Assembly (NCBI RefSeq): GCF_946481715.1
Contig: NZ_CAMLOV010000050.1
Location: 1-33,027, forward strand
Direction of reading: 5' to 3'
Source of the DNA: an uncultured Mucilaginibacter sp.
GTDB taxonomy: Bacteria > Bacteroidota > Bacteroidia > Sphingobacteriales > Sphingobacteriaceae
DNA length: 33,027 nucleotides
The notes beneath the pieces were generated by a model. That model did not search any database and was not told the DNA's origin. It worked only from the letters and a program-made list of their open reading frames with translations. How positions within the stretch are numbered: position 1 is the first letter of the stretch; each line of letters begins with the position of its first letter. The translations under genes were made by a program, and so were the position numbers. Positions 9,353 through 16,273 of this stretch are shown in pieces.

Positions 9353-10567
9353 CTACACGGCTACTGTGTTTACCTCGCCCGCAACCGGCTGTACAAAAAA
9401 GAAGGTGGAACCCTCTCCTTCTTTGCTTTCTACCCAAATGCGGCCACCGTGGTCTGAAATAATCTTAGAGGAGATATAAAGCCCCACGCCGAGGCCAGAG
9501 TGGGTGCGAATTACATCATGATCGCGGTAAAATTTATTAAAAATTGATTCGATGCTTTTGGCAGACATCCCTATGCCCTCGTCCCCTATAGCAATAAGCG
9601 CATCCCCATCGGCCGTTAGCGAACAGGTTACCGATATGGCAGTATTTTTTTTTGAGTACTTGGCCGCGTTACCTATCAGGTTAGAGAATACCTGCTCCAT
9701 ACGCAGTCGGTCTATCATAACCGTCACATCCTGGCTAAGGTGGGCAGTAATGGTGTGGTTGGGAAGTATGTGTTGCGATACATCAACCATTTCGGTTACA
9801 AAACTGTTAAATTCTACCTGCTCTTTGTTATAAAGCAAGCTGCCATTCTCTATCTTCGATACATCAAGCAACTGCTGCACCAGCGTTAGCAGTTTGGTGG
9901 TTTGCAGGTCCACTTTATTCAGGATATCTTTTACTTTATCACTGCACTCACCTTCCAGCTTCCTGGCAATTTGGGTATAGGCTTTTATAACGGTTATCGG
10001 GGTTTTAATTTCGTGGCTGGCAATAGAGATGAATTCGGTTTTTTGTTCATCGATAATTCTCGATCGCTTTATTTCTTCTTCCTGCTCTTCGGCCAGGCGG
10101 TTTAGGCTAAGGTTGCGCTGCTTTATTTCGTCATAAGCGCTTATAGGTGTTTCCTCTTCAAAAAACTTTTTCAGGGTTGCTATTTTTGTTGGGTCCAACT
10201 TAAGCGAACGCGGCAACCCTATCTTCATTTCTATGGCGTTTTTATCTTCGCCATCGGTAAGCAAAAACTCGGGGACCAATTTTTGGGCATAATAAAAGCC
10301 GGCATCGGCATTTGTAAAACGGATAGCCTTATTGTAAGTAACTAACGCAACCAGCGTATAACGCTGCTTGTTCTGCAAAAGCCCTATCACCAGTATACCA
10401 TCGTCGGTATGCTCTATAACCGTACGCGCAATTTCTGATACCGCTGTGGCAAAGGTAGTTTGTGTGGCAACAGTTAGCCCAAGCCTATCCGCAACCTTCA
10501 TCGACCGCTTGTGGGCCAGTACAAGGTCCATTTCATTCTCCAGCGTAATGGTTACAACTTTAATCAT
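9353..10567 (-). CDS. Stressosome-operon histidine kinase with RsbT-like N-terminal domain
   Basis: This 404-residue protein is the last gene of the rsb operon, starting one base after the preceding stop codon. Residues ~1-130 resemble an RsbT/RsbW-type ATPase (ATAVSEIARTVIEHTDDGIL aligns with the N-box helix of the two upstream genes), but the key Asn is T49 and no DNGPG G1 box is present, so this domain looks catalytically dead. A linker helix (~145-175) leads to HisKA with H185 (ASHEIKTP) and a complete HATPase domain (SNLIGNAAKYS, DEGIGM, SGLGVGLY). It probably reads the state of the stressosome and passes it on as phosphate. No response regulator follows, so its target is unknown. The kinase assignment is firm; the degenerate RsbT reading is inference. 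Confidence 0.92.
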   Translation of the reverse strand: MIKVVTITLENEMDLVLAHKRSMKVADRLGLTVATQTTFATAVSEIARTVIEHTDDGILVIGLLQNKQRYTLVALVTYNKAIRFTNADAGFYYAQKLVPEFLLTDGEDKNAIEMKIGLPRSLKLDPTKIATLKKFFEEETPISAYDEIKQRNLSLNRLAEEQEEEIKRSRIIDEQKTEFISIASHEIKTPITVIKAYTQIARKLEGECSDKVKDILNKVDLQTTKLLTLVQQLLDVSKIENGSLLYNKEQVEFNSFVTEMVDVSQHILPNHTITAHLSQDVTVMIDRLRMEQVFSNLIGNAAKYSKKNTAISVTCSLTADGDALIAIGDEGIGMSAKSIESIFNKFYRDHDVIRTHSGLGVGLYISSKIISDHGGRIWVESKEGEGSTFFFVQPVAGEVNTVAV

Positions 10568-10568
10568 C

Positions 10569-11579
10569 TCAATTCACTTTGGCAATCACTACCGACATAT
10601 CATCACTACGACGGGCATGGTCTTTATATATCGCAGCGGCCAGTACGGTAGGGTCGTATTTATTTATTTGCGGGTATTTGGCAAAATCTATCCGCGTCTT
10701 AATCCCGTCAGAACATAGCATCACGTGGTTGTATGTGTCTGCCGGGTATTGCTGGTCGTTCATGGTGTTAGGTATATTATGCCCCACAATGCCATTGTAC
10801 GACATATGGTTACGAAAACTCACCGGCCCAAACATCCTTGCAGCAATATTACCTACTCCGGCGCTGCTCCATGTTTTGGTTTCTATATCGTACCCTACAA
10901 TATTGATAACCGCACCCCGGGTTTTTTTTATCTGGGTATGGATAAACCGCAACGTTTCTGTCGGGCTGTAATCCGGGAAAACTTTAAATGCTGCTGCTGC
11001 CTCGTTAATTGCCCTGTTAGCTTCGGGCCCGTGGCCTAAACCATCAGCCAGCATTATTTTAAAATACTTCTCCGTTTTTTTAACCACAAAGCCGTCTCCG
11101 CTGGTGGTTTCGCCGGGCTTTGCCACCACAATGGGGCGCATGGTAACTGCCGGCTTCGGCTTATACGGTTGTGGTTCGTTATAAATACGGCTCATGGCGA
11201 TAGTACCCCAGCCAATTTGCGAATACAGTTCAAACGTATCCGACAGCCTTTTCATGCTGCCCAAGCCATGCCCCAGGGTATTTGTAGTAGATACGCCATC
11301 TACCATCATTTTAGCCGGGTTCATCATCCCGGGGCCGTTATCTATGCTTATCAATTCAATGTATGGCGCACCGTTATTGGCAAATACCCCCATCAATAAC
11401 TCGCCATCGTCGCTATATTTAAACAGGTTCGAGGTCATTTCGGCTACTACCAGGTCCAGTTCGTTTATCCGGGTAGCGCTCATGCCCGCTTGGGTAGCAT
11501 TGCGGTGTATTTCTTTTTTAATCAGGGAAAAGTAGCTTCTATCGTTAGCTATAAAACTTATATGCGTTGCATCAACCAT
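10569..11579 (-). CDS. RsbT-like ATPase fused to SpoIIE/RsbX-type PP2C phosphatase
   Basis: This 336-residue protein joins two domains. Residues ~1-135 are a HATPase of the anti-sigma/RsbT type with N box (EMTSNLFKY, N51), G1 (DNGPG from D80) and G2 (GHGLGS, 103-108), all apparently intact. Residues ~145-336 are a PP2C-like SpoIIE domain with metal-binding acids at GDG (D162), LADGLGHG (D179), CSDG (D291) and RRSDDMS (D326/D327). In Bacillus, RsbX dephosphorylates RsbS and RsbR to reset the stressosome; this protein occupies that position in the operon. The added ATPase could make it bifunctional or provide docking. Its start overlaps the rsbT stop by 8 bases, implying translational coupling. 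Confidence 0.92.
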   Translation of the reverse strand: MVDATHISFIANDRSYFSLIKKEIHRNATQAGMSATRINELDLVVAEMTSNLFKYSDDGELLMGVFANNGAPYIELISIDNGPGMMNPAKMMVDGVSTTNTLGHGLGSMKRLSDTFELYSQIGWGTIAMSRIYNEPQPYKPKPAVTMRPIVVAKPGETTSGDGFVVKKTEKYFKIMLADGLGHGPEANRAINEAAAAFKVFPDYSPTETLRFIHTQIKKTRGAVINIVGYDIETKTWSSAGVGNIAARMFGPVSFRNHMSYNGIVGHNIPNTMNDQQYPADTYNHVMLCSDGIKTRIDFAKYPQINKYDPTVLAAAIYKDHARRSDDMSVVIAKVN

Positions 11580-11985
11580 TTGCCCACTTCAATATTGTCA
11601 CCGTAGTGCCCTCCCCAACTTTACTTTTTATATCAAATTCATTTACCAGCCTTTTTGTGCCGGGCAGGCCAAGCCCAAGGCTTTTGCCGGTGCTAAAACC
11701 ATCGCGCATAGCGGCGGCGATATCAGGTATACCTGGTCCATTGTCAGTAAAAGTAAGCCGCACGCCATTTATGCGCCCGCTGGATACCACTTCTATAAGG
11801 CAATTGCCGCCATTGGCGTAGCGCATCATATTACGTACCAGTTCGCTTGCGGCGGTTATAAGGCGCGTTTGGTTAACCAGTCCCATTTTTATTTTAACGG
11901 CAACCTCCTTAACCCGGTTCTTTAAAAAAACCACGTCTTGCTCTTTCGCCACCAGTACGGTATCTTTACTCAAGGATAAGGTCAT
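11572..11985 (-). CDS. rsbT: RsbT, stressosome serine/threonine kinase (switch protein)
   Basis: RsbT is the kinase that phosphorylates the STAS proteins of the stressosome and is released under stress. The N box (SELVRNMMRYA, N52), G1 (DNGPG, from D81) and G2 (GKSLGLGLPG, ~100-109) are intact. I prefer the ATG at 11985: it gives 137 residues, close to the 133 of Bacillus RsbT, and a GAGGGA lies four bases upstream. Four in-frame ATGs further upstream (12015, 12006, 12003, 12000) would add MTTMMMTREP, which looks like read-through of the Asp-repeat region of rsbS. From 11985 the gene overlaps rsbS by 20 bases and the next gene by 8. RsbU, the usual Bacillus partner, is absent here. Confidence 0.93.
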   Translation of the reverse strand: MTLSLSKDTVLVAKEQDVVFLKNRVKEVAVKIKMGLVNQTRLITAASELVRNMMRYANGGNCLIEVVSSGRINGVRLTFTDNGPGIPDIAAAMRDGFSTGKSLGLGLPGTKRLVNEFDIKSKVGEGTTVTILKWANG

Positions 11986-12379
11986 CGGCTCCCTCGTCAT
12001 CATCATCGTCGTCATATTTATCTTCGTCGATCATGGATTTTAACAGGGCCATTCCCTTTTCCACATCAAGTGCGGTGTGCACGCCCTTTAGGGGCAAGCC
12101 AAGTTCTATCAGGGTAATGGCTACCGCGGGCTGCATGCCCACAACCACGGTTTCCGAATCAAGTATTTTACACATCCCGGCGATATTGCCAATAATGCGG
12201 CCCATAAACGAATCCACTATGGATACGGCCGAAATATCTATCAGTACACCTTTTGCGCTTGTTTTTTGCACCATTTGTACCAGGTCGGCCTCCAGGTTTA
12301 ATGCAAGCCGGTCGTACAAGTCTACCTGGATGGTAACCAACAGGTACGATCCCATCCTAAGAATAGGAATTTTATCCAT
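11966..12379 (-). CDS. rsbS: RsbS, stressosome STAS scaffold protein
   Basis: This is a single STAS domain (residues ~5-115), the stressosome subunit that holds RsbT in unstressed cells. The phosphoacceptor Ser matching S59 of Bacillus RsbS is S57 in the motif DISAVSIVDSFMG. Residues 118-137 form an acidic tail with six consecutive Asp and more acids; Bacillus RsbS (121 residues) lacks such a tail as far as I recall. The tail is encoded partly in the overlap with rsbT. The gene starts six bases after rsbR stops. Family and role are clear; the function of the tail is unknown. Confidence 0.94.
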   Translation of the reverse strand: MDKIPILRMGSYLLVTIQVDLYDRLALNLEADLVQMVQKTSAKGVLIDISAVSIVDSFMGRIIGNIAGMCKILDSETVVVGMQPAVAITLIELGLPLKGVHTALDVEKGMALLKSMIDEDKYDDDDDDEGADDLILE

Positions 12380-12385
12380 CGTATG

Positions 12386-13246
12386 TTATTTTTGAACGGT
12401 ACCTATTTTTCTTACTTCTAAACGCATCACTTTAAAGGCATGTGCCAATGCGCTGGCCAGGGTTGCCTTGGTGATGATGTTGGATAGGTCTATACCCAAA
12501 TGCACCACAGTTTGCGCAATCTCGGGGCGTATACCGCTAATAATGCATTCGGCGCCCATCAGCCTTGTTGCACTAACCGTTTTTATCAGGTGCTGCGCCA
12601 CCAGCGAATCAACCGCAGGCACGCCGGAAATATCTAATATAGCGATGCTCGACCCTGTTTCCACGATCTCTTGCAGCAGGTTCTCCATTACAACTTGGGT
12701 ACGGGCGCTATCCAGCGTACCTATAATAGGTAAAGCCAGGATTCCGTTCCAAACCCGTATAACCGGGGTTGATATCTCCGCAATTTCATCTGTTTGGCGC
12801 AATATAACTTCTTCGCGGCCTTTTATAAAAGTTTCGAAGGTAACCACGCTCAGGTTATCCATTATGCGGTTTATCTTCAGGCTCTCGGTAAATAAAAGCC
12901 GGGCATCCTCGGTTATCTCCTGTTGTAACACTTCCAGCAGCGCCTCTTTTAACGAAAAGATAAAATTACCTGTTTCGCGTGGGCTAAAGCCCTGCCTTGC
13001 ACGGGTAATGGCTATTCCGCCTAAAATTTCAATTACGGGGCTCCACTCGTCTGAATCGATGTTGGAAAAATTCGCCGACGATAAATTGCCCACCAGCGAA
13101 TCTACTAACTCTTCCGACTGGCTTCTCAGTTCGTCGTTGCTGATGAGGTCTTCGCGCAAGCCTTCGTCAGCCAGTTGGTTTTTCATCCAGAGTTCGAGGA
13201 TGTTTTTTTTCTTTTTTTGTAGCAATTGATATGTGTTTTGTGACAT
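12386..13246 (-). CDS. rsbR: RsbR-type stressosome sensor (N-terminal sensor plus STAS)
   Basis: This 286-residue protein has an N-terminal all-helical domain (~1-150) as in RsbR-family turrets, then a linker helix and a STAS domain (~160-280). It is the first gene of the operon. In Bacillus RsbRA the phosphorylated residues are T171 and T205, 34 residues apart. Here the aligned positions are S180 (GTLDSAR) and S214 (VDSLVAQ), also 34 apart, so both Thr are replaced by Ser. The C-terminal STAS motif GIRPEIAQTVVHLGIDL is highly typical of RsbR. The sensed signal is not known; no haem or flavin ligand is evident. Only one RsbR paralogue is present in the window. Confidence 0.94.
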   Translation of the reverse strand: MSQNTYQLLQKKKKNILELWMKNQLADEGLREDLISNDELRSQSEELVDSLVGNLSSANFSNIDSDEWSPVIEILGGIAITRARQGFSPRETGNFIFSLKEALLEVLQQEITEDARLLFTESLKINRIMDNLSVVTFETFIKGREEVILRQTDEIAEISTPVIRVWNGILALPIIGTLDSARTQVVMENLLQEIVETGSSIAILDISGVPAVDSLVAQHLIKTVSATRLMGAECIISGIRPEIAQTVVHLGIDLSNIITKATLASALAHAFKVMRLEVRKIGTVQK

Positions 13247-13887
13247 GGTTAAAATATACAGGATGGTTTAATATGCTATACACTCAAACTTCTGGCGAGT
13301 TGAATTGAATATTGAAAGGTATAAACGAATATTGAGATTACGAAATAATTTTTTTTTATAACTAAAGGTTAAAATCGATGCCATAACGAGTTAAATTTAC
13401 AACCTTAGGTTTTATAATGCGGCTATCTTAGCGGTATTTCAGGAACGGCCGTAGCCAGTTGGCAAGCTGCTTGCACGTGATATTAGTGGGATTAAATTGT
13501 TCTGATAAATCACCGGCCTAACTTTATTTTTAGCCTGCAAATCGCGGCCGATAGTATTGCCGGGCACACCATATTTCGAATTTTAGGAAGCATTTGTGTT
13601 TAGTAATGTATAAAAAAACAGACACTTTAATCACGATTGGCATCTTACTGCATTCGTTCCTTCAACCTGCATGTAACTTATTTTATCGCAAGTTAAAATC
13701 AGCTAAATTATTGTAAATAAAATGTTATAAACCAAACAATAATAACCCCGCAAAGTTAATTCGGCATGTTTTTATAAGATATTTAAAACGTGTTTGAATA
13801 AGTAAAAGCATGCAACTGAGCAATAAAAGTTGCTTACTAACTTAATTCAGGCTTTATTATATACCTAATAATACGTTACAATTAAAA
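13247..13887. promoter_or_regulatory. Divergent control region between stressosome and Kai operons
   Basis: This AT-rich 641-base stretch has no credible ORF. It must hold the promoters of both the rsb operon (leftward) and the kai operon (rightward), yet I could not place a full TTG/TAnnTTTG pair for either. A 9-base direct repeat, GAATATTGA, occurs at 13307-13315 and 13327-13335, 20 bases apart and about 65-90 bases upstream of rsbR, which could be an operator. The region is long enough for a small RNA, but I see no strong hairpin with a T run. Confidence 0.55.
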
Positions 13888-15624
13888 ATGAGCATTAACA
13901 AAAAAGACAAGCCCGCAAACGCTGCTTTGCCCAAAACGTTAACCGGCATAACCGGGCTTGATGAAATAACCGAAGGCGGTTTGCCAACCGGCCGGCCAAC
14001 TTTAGTATGCGGCCAGGCAGGCTGTGGTAAAACGCTGCTATCGCTGGAATTTATTATTCGCGGCGCAACCCAGTACAACGAACCCGGCGTTTTTGTAGCC
14101 TTTGAAGAAAAGAGCGACGAACTGGCCATGAATGTTGCCTCTCTTGGCTTTGATATTAAACAGCTGCAGGCCGACAAAAAAATAAAAATAGACCATGTGC
14201 ACATCGACCGCAGCGAAATTGAAGAAACCGGCGAGTACGACCTGGAGGGCCTGTTTATACGGCTGGGTTACGCTATAGACAGCATTGGCGCCAAACGCGT
14301 TGTGCTGGATACGCTGGAGAACTTATTTTCGGGATTGAGCAACCAGGCTGTGCTGCGTATGGAAATTCGCCGGTTGTTTGGCTGGCTGAAAGATAAAGGC
14401 GTAACTGCTATCATAACCGGCGAGCGCGGCGAAGGTGCAGACCTTACCCGCCAGGGGCTGGAAGAATACGTATCAGACTGCGTTATCCTGCTGGACCACC
14501 GGGTGGTTAACCAAATATCAACCCGTAGGCTACGCATCATTAAATACCGCGGAACGGTGCACGGCACCAACGAGTACCCATTTTTGATAGATGAGGACGG
14601 CATATCGGTACTGCCGGTAACATCGTTAAAACTGTCCAAACAGGTATCAACCGATAGGGTATCAACCGGGATACCTGCTTTAGACGAAATGCTTGGCGGC
14701 AAGGGTTTTTACCGCGGGGGCAGTACGCTGGTATCGGGCACGGCGGGTACGGGCAAAACCAGTATAGCATCTTACTTTGCCAACGAAACCTGCACCAGGG
14801 GCGAGCGTTGCATTTATTTTGCAATGGAAGAATCGCCCAACCAAATCATGCGTAATATGCGCTCTATCGGCGTAAACCTTAAAAAGCATGTAGATAGCGG
14901 GTTATTATTATTCAATGCGTCACGCCCAAACCTCTACGGGTTGGAGATGCACCTGGTGGCCATACATAAGGCCATTAAAAAGTTTAAACCCACCGTGGTT
15001 ATTATGGACCCTATTACCAACTTTATTAATGTAGGGTCGGTAAGCGAAGTAAAAAATATGCTGGTGCGCCTGATAGACTTTTTGCAGGAAGAGCAGATAT
15101 CGGTAATGTTTACGGCGCTGTCTCTCAATACCATCGTAAACGAGCAGACCGACGAGGGCGTATCGTCCCTGGTAGATTCCTGGCTGTTGGTACGAGATAT
15201 AGAGTTTAATGGTGAACGCAACCGTGGCTTATATGTAATGAAAGCGCGCGGCATGAAACACAGCAACCAGGTGCGGGAGTTTGTAATATCAGACGAAGGG
15301 CTAAACCTGATAGATGTTTACCTGGGCCCCGATGGCGTACTAACCGGATCGGCAAGAAAGCAACAAATATTACTCGAGCAAACCGGCCAGGCCCTGCATA
15401 ACCAGTCTATAGGGCGTAAGGACCGCGAAATTGCCCGTAAACGCAAAGTGCTGGAAGCAAAAATTGCCAGCCTGAACACTGAATACGAATCGGTAGAGGA
15501 AGAACTGAACAAGGTTTACCTGGAAGAAGAATTGAAAAAACAGATATTAGAAAAGAGCAGGGAAGAGATCACAAAATTAAGAGGCGGCGAGACCGCTTCC
15601 GCTAAACCTGCCAGAGGAAAATAA
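13888..15624 (+). CDS. kaiC: KaiC family ATPase/autokinase
   Basis: This 578-residue double RecA-domain protein matches cyanobacterial KaiC in layout. CI has Walker A GQAGCGKT (42-49), catalytic Glu pair E73/E74 and Walker B VVLD (D141). CII has Walker A GTAGTGKT (284-291), E314/E315 and VVIMD (D374). The CII phosphosites corresponding to S431/T432 of Synechococcus KaiC are S426/S427 (EGVSSLVDS). The C-terminus (~495-565) is a long charged coiled coil, making the protein ~60 residues longer than the cyanobacterial form. It opens the operon kaiC-kaiB-kaiB-kinase; kaiB begins one base after its stop. No KaiA is present. Outside cyanobacteria such modules are linked to timing or stress adaptation, so a true circadian role is not implied. 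Confidence 0.95.
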   Translation: MSINKKDKPANAALPKTLTGITGLDEITEGGLPTGRPTLVCGQAGCGKTLLSLEFIIRGATQYNEPGVFVAFEEKSDELAMNVASLGFDIKQLQADKKIKIDHVHIDRSEIEETGEYDLEGLFIRLGYAIDSIGAKRVVLDTLENLFSGLSNQAVLRMEIRRLFGWLKDKGVTAIITGERGEGADLTRQGLEEYVSDCVILLDHRVVNQISTRRLRIIKYRGTVHGTNEYPFLIDEDGISVLPVTSLKLSKQVSTDRVSTGIPALDEMLGGKGFYRGGSTLVSGTAGTGKTSIASYFANETCTRGERCIYFAMEESPNQIMRNMRSIGVNLKKHVDSGLLLFNASRPNLYGLEMHLVAIHKAIKKFKPTVVIMDPITNFINVGSVSEVKNMLVRLIDFLQEEQISVMFTALSLNTIVNEQTDEGVSSLVDSWLLVRDIEFNGERNRGLYVMKARGMKHSNQVREFVISDEGLNLIDVYLGPDGVLTGSARKQQILLEQTGQALHNQSIGRKDREIARKRKVLEAKIASLNTEYESVEEELNKVYLEEELKKQILEKSREEITKLRGGETASAKPARGK

Positions 15625-15625
15625 C

Positions 15626-15925
15626 ATGGAAATTGACGAAACAACAATAGATAAAAAATGGGAACTGAGGCTGTATGTGGCCGGTAAAACCCCAAAATCG
15701 GTCACGGCGTTCAGCAACCTTAAAAAATACTGCGAGGAGCACCTGAAGGGGCAGTACCGGATAGAAGTAATAGACCTGTTGGAGAAGCCGCAATTGGCCG
15801 AAGGAGACCAAATACTGGCCATCCCTACCCTTGTGCGCAAAGTACCCGAGCCTATCCGTAAAATAATTGGCGACCTGAGCAACGAAGAAAAGGTACTTGT
15901 TGGACTGAACATTCGCCCTGTTTAA
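15626..15925 (+). CDS. kaiB: KaiB, KaiC-binding thioredoxin-like protein (first copy)
   Basis: At 99 residues this has the usual KaiB size (102 in Synechococcus) and is strongly canonical: [12 protein letters not shown] near the start, [14 protein letters not shown] in the middle, the cis-proline region [12 protein letters not shown], and the [15 protein letters not shown] end that covers the fold-switch segment. KaiB binds the CI ring of phosphorylated KaiC and, in cyanobacteria, competes with the SasA kinase. It starts one base after the kaiC stop. Conservation of the fold-switch segment suggests real KaiC binding. Confidence 0.95.
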   Translation: MEIDETTIDKKWELRLYVAGKTPKSVTAFSNLKKYCEEHLKGQYRIEVIDLLEKPQLAEGDQILAIPTLVRKVPEPIRKIIGDLSNEEKVLVGLNIRPV

Positions 15926-15933
15926 TTGTACCT

Positions 15934-16269
15934 ATGATAACAATGGCCGAACAGGATAACGATTCTACAAGAAACAACGATAATGAAGAAGCTGCGGGCT
16001 ACGTATTACGTTTATTTATTACCGGGGCATCGCCAAACTCTATCCGCGCGGTAGAGAACCTAAATGCCATTTGCGAAAAGTATATCCCGGGCCGGTACGA
16101 CCTTAAAATTATCGATATACACCAACAGCCGGAGCTGGCGCAGGGCGAAGACATTGTAGCCCTGCCCCTGCTCATAAAAAAAGCCCCCGGTACCGAGCGC
16201 CGGATGATTGGCGATATGAGCGATACAAAAAAAGTTTTAAAAGGGCTTGGCCTGCCCGAAACAATTTAA
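15934..16269 (+). CDS. KaiB-like protein (second, divergent copy)
   Basis: This 111-residue protein is a second KaiB-fold protein directly after the first. It keeps YVLRLFITGASPNS, KIIDIHQQPELAQGED and MIGDMSDTKKVLKGL. It differs in a 20-residue polar N-terminal extension and in the cis-proline region (ALPLLIKKAPGTER instead of [11 protein letters not shown]). An internal ATG at 15943 is an equally plausible start. The two copies have probably specialised: one for KaiC, the other for KaiC or the downstream kinase. SasA in cyanobacteria has a KaiB-like sensor domain, so a free KaiB-like protein beside a kinase without that domain may do the same job; this is inference. Confidence 0.92.
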   Translation: MITMAEQDNDSTRNNDNEEAAGYVLRLFITGASPNSIRAVENLNAICEKYIPGRYDLKIIDIHQQPELAQGEDIVALPLLIKKAPGTERRMIGDMSDTKKVLKGLGLPETI

Positions 16270-16273
16270 CACC

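Noticed and set aside
12468..13229. Plus-strand ORF of 253 residues opposite rsbR
   Set aside because: It lies wholly on the other strand of a well-supported RsbR gene; Ser/Thr-rich shadow translation without domain features.
9353..13246. Sigma-B-type partner genes (rsbU, rsbV, rsbW, sigB) in the stressosome cluster
   Set aside because: None is visible; the operon ends in a histidine kinase, and the next gene is on the other strand.
13740..13887. A promoter of the TAnnTTTG type for kaiC
   Set aside because: Several TTG triplets occur but none has a matching -7 element at 17-21 bases; not called.
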